64,000 nt of DNA from a virus. The stretch spans positions 124,001 through 188,000 of IMG/VR virus record IMGVR_UViG_3300027771_001853; one strand, 5' to 3'. The translations under genes and the position numbers were made by a program. This document shows positions 26,755 to 33,863 of this stretch, piece after piece (within the stretch, counting starts at the first letter, position 1; each line of letters starts with the position of its first letter). The notes under the pieces are model-generated. The model saw nothing but the letters and a program-made list of their open reading frames with translations, was not told the origin of the DNA and ran no database searches.

Positions 26755-28860
26755 TTATGTTGTGGTACCATAGTTTGCGAATGCGTTGCCCCCTTGTGAT
26801 ATCCTTTCTCCCACTTGTGACATTAACCACATTTGGAATTGGTTTTCCCCCATAATTTCTTGTAGTTTCTGTGCTGTAACGTCAGTAGTTATCCCCTTCA
26901 TATCTAATACCGCCCTACCTGTCATATTTAAATTAATATCTATTGGTCCCGTCTTTTGTACTGTTTGGTTATTGGTGTTATTAAACGTGTTAACGGCACT
27001 ATTAACTTCGGTCATTGCTGGCATAGCTCGGAAATTTTGTTCTTTAACTCCAACTACTAAATCATTTGCTGCGAATTTCTCAAATGAACCTGGTCGAGAT
27101 ATAAAATCTTGTGCAATCGGTGCACCACCAGTATTTGTCCCCAGTAATAGTTCTTGTATGACACCATTTAGTAAAGGTAAATCGGTAAGTAATCCCTCTT
27201 CTAAACTTGTCCCTACTTTTTCTAAGTTTTTTGCCAATCTTGTAAATTGTTTTAACATTTCTTCTTCGTTACCACTGATTACAGCCTCAGCGACTCCAGC
27301 ACCTGCCCTTCCAATAGTTGTGGCTAATTCTTTCATTATAGGACCACCTATCGCTTTTTCAACTGTACTTAACATCCCGTCTATGTAACCTCTCATCTCA
27401 CTTCCCTCACCCATAGCACCTAAAGTAACACCACCTATCATAGCTTTAGTGTTGTTAGCTATTTTTTCTTGTTGTGATAACTGACTAATAGCTATATCTT
27501 GTGTGGTCATCCCCTGTTGGTCTTGTAGTTTCCTTAAAGCCTCTAATTCTGATTTTGTGTCTATATCCTGAAGTGCTATTTCCCCTATTTCTGGTAAGTC
27601 AATCATGAATTTACCACCTTTCATTTGGGACATATTGGCAGCAAATTCTTTTAGGTCTTCTCCAGATTTGGGGTCAATAAGTTCTATCCCACCCATTTGT
27701 TTCATGGCCATGGTATGGGATTTAGATTTCTTCGCTGCTGTAACAAAATCTTCCAGACTCATACCTAACTGGTCTGCCATTGCTTTCATCCTTCTTAACT
27801 CTGTTGAGGAAATATCAAATTCTCCTGTCTCATTATTAAACATGACACTAGCTTCGGCAGCACCTACTATCGCGTCTTGTAAACCACCTATATCATTTGT
27901 AGCTAGATACATTAATCTAAATGGGTCAGTTAAATCACCCATAGCTCCACCCATAATTTGGAAATTAGCTGCCATATCTATTGCAGCTTCAGGGTCAAAT
28001 AAATCTGTCGCCATTTTACTTATTTGACTCATATCGAAATGTAATCGTTGAGCTTGTGCAGCCATTCTTGTAAACCCTTGTACACCATCTCTAAACTTAA
28101 AGGTATTTGCCATTTTTAAGTTACCAGCAACACTACCCATAAATTTACTTACGTTAAGACCCATACCTCTAGCGACCTTAGACATTTCTTCAATCTGACC
28201 AGTGGCACCTTCTACACCGATACCCATTATGTCAAATTGTTTAACTAAAGAACTTAAATCTGAAGAAGACATATCTAAACCTACCCTTAAAGCGTCTAGA
28301 CTAGCCATAGCTTTTGGTGATATCTGGAACGCTCTACCCATATCGGAAGATAAGGCTCCCATTGTTTTTGCTAAATCTTCTGAAGTACTTCCCCACTTTA
28401 ATGTCTCTAATTCCGCTTGCATTAGGTCAGCGGTCATCATTTTTGTAGCAACACCGGTAGTGTTAATCTGTTCTATGATGTATTCTCTAGTATCAGCTTC
28501 TTTTTGTAAGAAATCAAAAGCCTCTTGGGCTAAAGCCAACATAGCTGTTCCAGGGTCAGCATTTTGTAACGCATTAAGTGCGTCCTTATAATTTTTAATG
28601 GCCTCGGTTCCTGATTTGAAATTTCTTTCAGCAAACGTCCATAGTTTGGATTGTTCTTTAGTGGATTCGGTAATAGAAGCGTTAAGGTCATCGACACCCT
28701 TATTACCCTTAGCGATTTCCGTCTGGGTTTCTTTTATTTGCTTTTGTAACTTCTTGTATTCAGATGTATTGGCGGCGGTATTGGCCAATATCTCATTTTG
28801 GTGATTTAGAAAATCTGATGCTGAACCGTACGTATTACCATCGGGTGCTGTATATGCCAT
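26755..28860 (-). CDS. Tail tape measure protein
   Basis: 701 residues, mostly helical, with the usual tape-measure layout. An N-terminal coiled coil (YKKLQKQIKETQTEIAKG) is followed by a long Ala/Met/Gly-rich helical body (MGALSSDMGRAFQISPKAMA, FDIMGIGVEGATGQIEEM), a hydrophobic region around 470-540 and an extended C-terminus. At about 1.5 Angstrom per residue it would set a tail of roughly 105 nm, similar to T4 (inference). Position between the large baseplate genes and the gp26/tube genes agrees. A TATTTAT element lies 20 bases upstream. Confidence 0.85.
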   Translation of the reverse strand: MAYTAPDGNTYGSASDFLNHQNEILANTAANTSEYKKLQKQIKETQTEIAKGNKGVDDLNASITESTKEQSKLWTFAERNFKSGTEAIKNYKDALNALQNADPGTAMLALAQEAFDFLQKEADTREYIIEQINTTGVATKMMTADLMQAELETLKWGSTSEDLAKTMGALSSDMGRAFQISPKAMASLDALRVGLDMSSSDLSSLVKQFDIMGIGVEGATGQIEEMSKVARGMGLNVSKFMGSVAGNLKMANTFKFRDGVQGFTRMAAQAQRLHFDMSQISKMATDLFDPEAAIDMAANFQIMGGAMGDLTDPFRLMYLATNDIGGLQDAIVGAAEASVMFNNETGEFDISSTELRRMKAMADQLGMSLEDFVTAAKKSKSHTMAMKQMGGIELIDPKSGEDLKEFAANMSQMKGGKFMIDLPEIGEIALQDIDTKSELEALRKLQDQQGMTTQDIAISQLSQQEKIANNTKAMIGGVTLGAMGEGSEMRGYIDGMLSTVEKAIGGPIMKELATTIGRAGAGVAEAVISGNEEEMLKQFTRLAKNLEKVGTSLEEGLLTDLPLLNGVIQELLLGTNTGGAPIAQDFISRPGSFEKFAANDLVVGVKEQNFRAMPAMTEVNSAVNTFNNTNNQTVQKTGPIDINLNMTGRAVLDMKGITTDVTAQKLQEIMGENQFQMWLMSQVGERISQGGNAFANYGTTT

Positions 28861-28880
28861 AAGTCAAATGTTTATATACT

Positions 28881-28887
28881 ATAAATA
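28881..28887 (-). promoter_or_regulatory. TATTTAT element, candidate late promoter
   Basis: Coding-strand context AAGTATTTATAGTA, 20 bases before the tape-measure ATG. It lies over the 3' end region of the small gene upstream (stop at 28889). Confidence 0.5.
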
Positions 28888-28888
28888 C

Positions 28889-29047
28889 TTATTTTTTGTT
28901 TTTGGATTTTTCTATGTTTTGTTGACGCTTTTGGAATTCTTCTAGCAGTTTTTCAACATAGAATCTCCTTTCAAAAACAGGCATTTTCATAATGTCACTG
29001 TGGGAAAAATTGGCGTGTCTGACGAGATAGTAAATCTCTTCGAGCAT
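28889..29047 (-). CDS. Small baseplate-hub assembly protein (gp51-position)
   Basis: 52 residues from the ATG at 29047. This start is chosen because a good Shine-Dalgarno (AGGAGAGG) ends two bases before it and overlaps the TAG stop of the gp26-like gene, while the frame stays open further upstream to 29116 inside that gene. The product is a helical, charged protein (LEEIYYLVRHANFSHSDIMK, FERRFYVEKLLEEFQKR). In T4-like phages a short gene of this look follows gp26 and is taken as hub assembly chaperone; that identity is by position and pattern. Ribosomal frameshifting from gp26 is an alternative but not needed. Confidence 0.65.
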   Translation of the reverse strand: MLEEIYYLVRHANFSHSDIMKMPVFERRFYVEKLLEEFQKRQQNIEKSKNKK

Positions 29048-29054
29048 ACCTCTC

Positions 29055-29810
29055 CTATAATCCGAAGAAAGGACGAAAAAAGGCAGTCCCAAACTGTAGC
29101 TTGGTCTTAACCACACTACCGGACGGTGTTTTTACAGGAATTTCTAAATCTAAACCTGGTTCTGTCTTTGTTATATATTTTCTTAACTCTTGGGAATCTC
29201 TAATAGGCATAGAAGGAATCATTGTAGATATTTTTTCCCTATCTCTCATACCGTCTAGTTCAGTTATAGATAATTCTAAAAATTTAGTTTTTACTGGAGC
29301 GTACTCCAACCCTTTGTAGGCTTTTTCTAAATCCGCGAGTTCTCCAACTTCCTTACCAGTTAATAGTTTAAATTTTACCTTTTTATTGGAAACCGGTAAC
29401 GCAAAACTAAATTCACCATTGTCATCAGGTACAGTATCTATTTTTTTAAAATCTAAAGAAGATAGGTCCACTGTTGTAGGGAATTCTTTTTTTGTTCCTG
29501 GGTCTATTAAGTTAATATCGTATTCCGGACCGTAAGCTGTATTTCTTAAAAACACTAAGATAGCTTCTTTATCACACTCTAACAAGGTATCAACGTTAAT
29601 ATCCCTATCAACTATCTTAGTTCTTATAAGTGTATCTATTAATCTACCAGAATTAATAATATTAGGACTAGTTAATATATTTTCGTCTGAAGCGGTCAAA
29701 TAAGTAACCTTAACACTACTTTTATTAGTAGCGTAGAAAAGTCCCCTTGATGGAAGTTCTACAACATCATAAGGGACTTGTGGTTCATATGTAGGCATTG
29801 TGCTATCCAT
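29055..29810 (-). CDS. Baseplate hub protein, T4 gp26-like
   Basis: 251 residues (T4 gp26 is 208). The N-terminus has the family pattern VELPSRGLFY, then VKVTYLTASDENILTSPN, RLIDTLIRTKIVDRDI and LLECDKEAILVFLRNTAYG. The remainder is beta-rich, with KFKLLTGKEVGEL near residue 150. gp26 is needed for hub assembly in T4; in related phages the family acts as a tail-assembly factor. The stop overlaps the ribosome site of the small downstream gene. No TATTTAT element precedes it; it is probably transcribed with the tail tube gene 55 bases upstream. Confidence 0.8.
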   Translation of the reverse strand: MDSTMPTYEPQVPYDVVELPSRGLFYATNKSSVKVTYLTASDENILTSPNIINSGRLIDTLIRTKIVDRDINVDTLLECDKEAILVFLRNTAYGPEYDINLIDPGTKKEFPTTVDLSSLDFKKIDTVPDDNGEFSFALPVSNKKVKFKLLTGKEVGELADLEKAYKGLEYAPVKTKFLELSITELDGMRDREKISTMIPSMPIRDSQELRKYITKTEPGLDLEIPVKTPSGSVVKTKLQFGTAFFRPFFGL

Positions 29811-29865
29811 TTATTACTTTCTTTAACACTAACATACTATGTATTTTGTAATTGTCAACAATATA

Positions 29866-30354
29866 TTAGTAAACTAATATACATCTGTCTGGTCTTAGTG
29901 TTGCTGTAATATCAGCAATACCATCATTACTATAATCTAAATCATTAAAGTTAACATCCGTTAAGAAACACCCTTGTAGTATCCATTTTTCAACAACAAC
30001 ACCTGTAGGGTCTAACATTTCTAGGTCACAATCTTTTTTGTACCCAGCTGCGTAACCCATTCTACCAGTTACTGACTCGGCATGTAATCTAACCCACTCC
30101 ATTAAAGCTTGTGAAGCAGAAGGACCGATTGGGTCCCTGAATGTAACATTTATAGTATTCCAGACAAATCTACCCCCAACATACGTAGAAGTATTAAGGA
30201 AAGGTATCTCCACTGCATTAACTGTAACTTGTGGTCTAGTAGTCGTAGAAACGTACCACTCGTTAATACCAAGTGATGACGGGAATCTCATAATAAACCT
30301 ATTCTTCTTTTTTGGTTCGTAAGGAATAGGCATTTTCATCAATAAATCGGCCAT
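29866..30354 (-). CDS. Tail tube protein, gp19-like
   Basis: 162 residues, the standard size of T4 gp19 (163). It has the conserved tube pattern: KKNRFIMRFPSSLGI strand, RPQVTVNAVEIPFLN, NTINVTFRDPIGPSASQALM with the family's V-T-F-R-D, then a helix (EWVRLHAESVTGRMGYA) and final strands KWILQGCFLTDVNFNDLDY. It would polymerise as hexameric rings around the tape measure inside the sheath. A TATTTAT element is 38 bases upstream. Confidence 0.9.
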   Translation of the reverse strand: MADLLMKMPIPYEPKKKNRFIMRFPSSLGINEWYVSTTTRPQVTVNAVEIPFLNTSTYVGGRFVWNTINVTFRDPIGPSASQALMEWVRLHAESVTGRMGYAAGYKKDCDLEMLDPTGVVVEKWILQGCFLTDVNFNDLDYSNDGIADITATLRPDRCILVY

Positions 30355-30392
30355 TGTCTAATTTTTTTTTTTAATTTAATCTTTTATTACCT

Positions 30393-30399
30393 ATAAATA
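30393..30399 (-). promoter_or_regulatory. TATTTAT element, candidate late promoter
   Basis: Coding-strand context TGTATATTTATAGG, 38 bases before the tail-tube ATG, which leaves room for a short untranslated leader before this highly expressed gene. Confidence 0.55.
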
Positions 30400-30427
30400 T
30401 ACATTAATAGTATTTTTTCCACTAATT

Positions 30428-31117
30428 CTACTTAGCTGTCATAACATAAAGCTTATTTTTTTCTTCATCAGGTAAATGTCTCTTCATTTCCTTTATAGCT
30501 TTTATATTCTTTATGTCGTCATCTATAAATATTATCTGGTCAAATGTGTCTAGTAGCGTTTTAACCACCTCCGCTTTTTTCTCATAGTCTGTACCCCCAC
30601 CTAACTCCTTAACTCTTTCAATATCATTTATGGCAAATACCAAATCTCTCGATAATTTATCACCAATTTTTATTAACTCACCATTTTTATTTTTATACAT
30701 TAAAAATTCTTTTAAACCCTCAAAAACAGTGTCTTCCATCCCTCTAGCAGTCAAAATACCTAACTTATAACCCCTAGTTAACAAATCATCCATAATCTCT
30801 AAATTAGCTACTATTGGTTTTCCTGTGGTTATTGAGTTCTTTATAGAGTCTACGTCTTCAAAATCTCTATAATCATAATACTGTCTAGTTTCTGAACTAA
30901 CGTCTTCTTTAGCGTACTCATGTGGTGTTAAGGATACTTCTTCCTCGTCAGTAGGTAATTGTCTATATATGTAAATGCCTTGTGCGGTCACTAAAGTATC
31001 GTCCACATCTAATAATATCAATCTATTAACTGAAGCTATTTCACTTAGATTTTTTTTATTTTTAATATTTTCTACTAAAAATAACAATTGTTTGTTATTA
31101 ATTACTATGTTTTTCAT
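30428..31117 (-). CDS. HAD-family phosphatase
   Basis: 229 residues. HAD motifs are clear: motif I DVDDT at 37-41 (nucleophile D37, acid D39), motif II T123 (ILTARG), motif III likely a Lys in the 165-185 helix, motif IV DDD at 199-201 (IIFIDDD). This pattern is shared by acid-phosphatase-like HADs and the 3'-phosphatase half of polynucleotide kinase (T4 PseT), but no kinase domain is present, so the substrate is open. A 30-residue N-terminal extension precedes the fold. It faces the plus-strand cassette; a TATTTAT element ends only 5 bases before the ATG. Confidence 0.8.
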   Translation of the reverse strand: MKNIVINNKQLLFLVENIKNKKNLSEIASVNRLILLDVDDTLVTAQGIYIYRQLPTDEEEVSLTPHEYAKEDVSSETRQYYDYRDFEDVDSIKNSITTGKPIVANLEIMDDLLTRGYKLGILTARGMEDTVFEGLKEFLMYKNKNGELIKIGDKLSRDLVFAINDIERVKELGGGTDYEKKAEVVKTLLDTFDQIIFIDDDIKNIKAIKEMKRHLPDEEKNKLYVMTAK

Positions 31118-31122
31118 CCCCT

Positions 31123-31129
31123 ATAAATA
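31123..31129 (-). promoter_or_regulatory. TATTTAT element, candidate late promoter (possibly leaderless)
   Basis: Coding-strand context GGTATATTTATAGGGG directly followed by the ATG of the HAD gene. If the start of transcription is 5-6 bases past the element, the mRNA begins at the AUG. Confidence 0.4.
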
Positions 31130-31142
31130 TACCAAATATAAG

Positions 31143-31173
31143 TTGTGTATTAAATAAAAATTTATTATCTTTG
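31143..31173 (+). promoter_or_regulatory. Bacteroidota-type promoter for the secreted-protein cassette
   Basis: TTG at 31143-31145, a 20-base spacer, and TATCTTTG at 31166-31173, a full match to the Bacteroidota -7 consensus TAnnTTTG with the expected distance to the -33 TTG. Transcription would start near 31178, about 25 bases before the ATG at 31204. Confidence 0.8.
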
Positions 31174-31203
31174 TAGTATTAACTAACTAAACCCACAAAT
31201 AAC

Positions 31204-32211
31204 ATGAAAAAACTATTATCACTACTTATTCTCTTACTTTCCTTTAATACCTTAGTTAAATCACAATTTTCCCCCAACCCGATGGTAACCACGGTAACGA
31301 TAAATAATAGTGTTACCTGTGTTGGTTTGGCGGATGGTAAAGTTACTGTTTATTCGACATATGGTGGTGGTGGTGGTTACCATTACACATTAGAAAGATG
31401 GATGGACTCTACCTTCGGTTGGGTACCTTTAGGACAGAGTCCTTTAAGTACTTTGAACCCTAATGGTAGTTTTACTATGAATTTCACATACGATACTGTT
31501 GTTTTTACAAACTTAGGTGGGGACACAAGTGGATTAACCCATTACAGGGTAATAACACACGACAACTATTGGCCTGGGGTATTTGTATCTAATAACGACA
31601 CCAATTATTTTGACATATATGATTTTACTTTAGTTAATAATCTACCCGTTGGACCTCCACCATCACCATATCAATCACATTACGACTGGTGGGTCGACAC
31701 AACTGGTATGTACCCACCTAATACGATTTTATTCGATTCTTGGAACACCAACACTTACAACCCAGATTGGGACCCGTTTGGGTGTTGGACCGTCTGGATT
31801 ATTAAAGACCCAGTTAATGGTACTTTAATTGATAGTTGTTTATCTATTGGTGGGTGTGGGGGTTACTGGTACACATGGCCTACAACTGGACTCTACTTTG
31901 AAGTCTGTGTGGTAACATGTGGTTACTATATTGATTGGTCTTGTGTATACGATTCTACCGGAATTATGATTACTCCACCACAATATTTCACTAGAGATAC
32001 TTTTTGTCTAACTGTTGGTGTGGGTGGTGTCACGAGTATAGTAGAAGACCAGTCGGAAGAGTCTACTGAGTACAACCCTAATATTTATTTTAATGGAGAG
32101 ACTATCCATGACTTATTAGGTAGGAGATATAATTGTTCTTACTTTGACCTACCTAGAGGTACCTACATAATAAAAAGAAATGAGGAAGTGTGGAAAATTC
32201 ACAAAATTTAG
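31204..32211 (+). CDS. Secreted protein with signal peptide and T9SS-like C-terminal domain
   Basis: 335 residues. The N-terminus MKKLLSLLILLLSFNTLVKS is a classic signal peptide, with likely cleavage before QFSPN. Residues about 30-70 (VTCVGLADGKVTVYSTYGGG, YHYTLERW) match the pattern of SprB-type repeats of Bacteroidota surface proteins. The middle is Trp/Tyr/Cys-rich. The end (IHDLLGRR, then FDLPRGTYIIKRNEEVWKIH) resembles the type A sorting domain of type IX secretion cargo (LLGQ...LP.GIYII...KI.K). The product should be exported to the periplasm and then the cell surface or medium. It is on the opposite strand to its neighbours, has a host promoter, and so looks like a gene for changing the infected host. 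The exact activity is unknown. Confidence 0.8.
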   Translation: MKKLLSLLILLLSFNTLVKSQFSPNPMVTTVTINNSVTCVGLADGKVTVYSTYGGGGGYHYTLERWMDSTFGWVPLGQSPLSTLNPNGSFTMNFTYDTVVFTNLGGDTSGLTHYRVITHDNYWPGVFVSNNDTNYFDIYDFTLVNNLPVGPPPSPYQSHYDWWVDTTGMYPPNTILFDSWNTNTYNPDWDPFGCWTVWIIKDPVNGTLIDSCLSIGGCGGYWYTWPTTGLYFEVCVVTCGYYIDWSCVYDSTGIMITPPQYFTRDTFCLTVGVGGVTSIVEDQSEESTEYNPNIYFNGETIHDLLGRRYNCSYFDLPRGTYIIKRNEEVWKIHKI

Positions 32212-32269
32212 TAACCTAACACCAAAAAGTAACGTATAATATAATATAACCCTTAAAACATAAAAAAAA

Positions 32270-32560
32270 ATGGACTACTTAATAGGATACATCATCATCT
32301 CAATACTTCTAATGATTGTTTTTATCGAAATGAATAAAAATGAACTATATCAAGACATGTGTGACATAAACACAAGATATAACAATAGGTTATTAGAACT
32401 AGTAAAAAATGGAGAATTAACTAATTCTAGATATGAAAGAATGTGTAGAAAGGTAGGGTCTGGTTTTAATCTATATGTGGTCGTACATTTTATAAAAGCC
32501 CCCTTCTTTGCTCCAATGATTTTTATCCTATTTCTATATAACGGCGGAAAACTTCTTTAA
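32270..32560 (+). CDS. Small membrane protein
   Basis: 96 residues with two predicted membrane spans, about 3-20 (LIGYIIISILLMIVFIEM) and about 70-90 (VVVHFIKAPFFAPMIFILF), flanking a charged helical segment with several Arg/Lys/Glu. It follows the secreted protein by 58 bases and ends just before a terminator, so the two form one cassette. Size and two-span layout allow a holin, but nothing else supports lysis, and a role with the secreted protein is equally possible. Confidence 0.6.
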   Translation: MDYLIGYIIISILLMIVFIEMNKNELYQDMCDINTRYNNRLLELVKNGELTNSRYERMCRKVGSGFNLYVVVHFIKAPFFAPMIFILFLYNGGKLL

Positions 32561-32561
32561 A

Positions 32562-32590
32562 AAAAAAAGACCCATAAGGGTCTTTTTTAT
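32562..32590. terminator. Bidirectional Rho-independent terminator
   Basis: An A-run, GACCC, loop ATAA, GGGTC, then a T-run: stem AAAAGACCC/GGGTCTTTT. It works on both strands and separates the plus-strand cassette from the convergent 396-aa gene, whose stop is 17 bases away. Confidence 0.85.
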
Positions 32591-32606
32591 TATAACTATA
32601 TTTTTT

Positions 32607-33797
32607 TTATGTTCGTGCTCCTGAATTATCTGTAGCTCCGTCATCTCCAGAAGGTAATCCTTCTTCTTCGTCTTCTACATCCATTTCAGTTCCTTCCATA
32701 TTCATGTCCATATCAACCTCGTAAAACTCAGCACTATTTCCATGTTCTTCATAAAATTCTCCACCATCAACGGCTCTTTTTAAACCAGCTTCACTTTCTG
32801 GAGAAGCGTATTCCATACCCTCACCTTCGTCATCTGAGATACCAGTCCCTAACTCTTCATCGTCTTCACCTAGACCAATTTTATCACTCGCTTTACTAGC
32901 TAAAGCTGTACCAAAGGCTGTACCAACTGCATTTCCAACTACTCTTTGCCATTGTTCACTCATTAGTTTTATTTCTTTTTCTACAGATTCGGACATTCCT
33001 TTAGCTGCTTTCTTCATAGATTCTTTTTTGTTACCATCACCATCTAAGTCTAAGTAATCTGGTTTAGGTTTTTTACCTTCTTCCATATCTTCTTCCATAC
33101 CGTCCATATCTTCGTCATGCATTCCATACATTTCTCCCATATCTTCATCAGAACCATCATCTACCATAGACTCTAACATTTCATCATTGTCCATATAACC
33201 CGTTTCATGTTCAGGATAAGGTATGTCTTGTAGAATATCTGAGTCTGGTCTTACACCTCTTTGGTCTTTTCCAGCACCCATAAGTTCTGCAGTCTTTGTC
33301 ATAAAATTAGAAAGTTTTACTATACTATTTTCTAGTTTTTGTTTTGTTGATGGGTCTTTAATATATTCCCACGCTTTTTTAACATGGTTAATTATATTTT
33401 CTATACCTTCTCCAGCTGCAACTCCAGGGTCTCTATTGTATTGTCCTTGCTCTAAAAGTGTGATTTTTTCAGTTTTTATAGCTTCACTAATTAAACTGTA
33501 AGCTTCATTCACTATTTCATCTAATTCGTCTTCTTCTTCTAGACTCAAAACAATTGTGTCATCAACCATTTCTTCACCATCATTGTCTCCACCTTCCATT
33601 CCGTTAGGGTCCATCATCATACCATCTAAATTAGCAAAACCTTCTGGACCACCTAAACATTGTTCCATTAATCTTTCAAATTGTGATTCAGTTACAACAA
33701 TATTTTGTGGTAAGTCGGAGAACGTTTTTTCACCTTCTTGTAATTTTCCACTAGTTTTTTCTACAATTTCCTCTTTTGAGTACTTAAAATCTTTCAT
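32607..33797 (-). CDS. Acidic phage protein with DLDGDG motif, possible scaffold/internal protein
   Basis: 396 residues, strongly acidic, with methionine-rich DED/EEDM tracts. Residues 243-266 (KPKPDYLDLDGDGNKKES, then MKKAAK) carry an EF-hand-like D-x-D-x-D-G loop; the same short sequence style occurs in marine T4-like phage head/scaffold-type proteins. Residues 90-180 are helical with a hydrophobic face. No firm family. It follows the sheath gene after a terminator and has its own TATTTAT element 20 bases upstream. It resembles the 257-aa acidic protein at 13792 in style but not in alignable sequence. Confidence 0.6.
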   Translation of the reverse strand: MKDFKYSKEEIVEKTSGKLQEGEKTFSDLPQNIVVTESQFERLMEQCLGGPEGFANLDGMMMDPNGMEGGDNDGEEMVDDTIVLSLEEEDELDEIVNEAYSLISEAIKTEKITLLEQGQYNRDPGVAAGEGIENIINHVKKAWEYIKDPSTKQKLENSIVKLSNFMTKTAELMGAGKDQRGVRPDSDILQDIPYPEHETGYMDNDEMLESMVDDGSDEDMGEMYGMHDEDMDGMEEDMEEGKKPKPDYLDLDGDGNKKESMKKAAKGMSESVEKEIKLMSEQWQRVVGNAVGTAFGTALASKASDKIGLGEDDEELGTGISDDEGEGMEYASPESEAGLKRAVDGGEFYEEHGNSAEFYEVDMDMNMEGTEMDVEDEEEGLPSGDDGATDNSGART

Positions 33798-33817
33798 AAT
33801 TTCTTTTTTGTTTACAA

Positions 33818-33824
33818 ATAAATA
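33818..33824 (-). promoter_or_regulatory. TATTTAT element, candidate late promoter
   Basis: Coding-strand context TTTATATTTATTTG, 20 bases before the 396-aa gene and directly after the sheath terminator, which makes an independent promoter likely here. Confidence 0.55.
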
Positions 33825-33833
33825 TAAATTAAT

Positions 33834-33863
33834 AAGAAAGAGGGCCTAAGCCCTACTTTCTTT
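33834..33863 (-). terminator. Terminator downstream of the tail sheath gene
   Basis: On the minus strand GAAAG, a bulged T, AGGGC, loop TTAG, GCCCT, CTTTC, then TTATTAATTT. It starts directly at the sheath stop codon. The plus-strand side is also followed by T-rich sequence. Confidence 0.75.

Noticed and set aside
29055-29116. Programmed frameshift joining gp26-like and the small gene
   Set aside because: No proper slippery heptamer in the zero frame, and a good ribosome site plus ATG explains the second gene.
6523-30399. T4 late promoters TATAAATA firing plus-strand antisense transcripts
   Set aside because: The sequence is on the template strand of the downstream genes and consistently sits before their starts, so a coding-direction element is the simpler reading; the T4 consensus itself is not used in coding orientation here.
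32270-32560. Definite holin call for the small membrane protein
   Set aside because: Only size and two spans support it; there is no endolysin gene beside it and it belongs to a host-promoter cassette.
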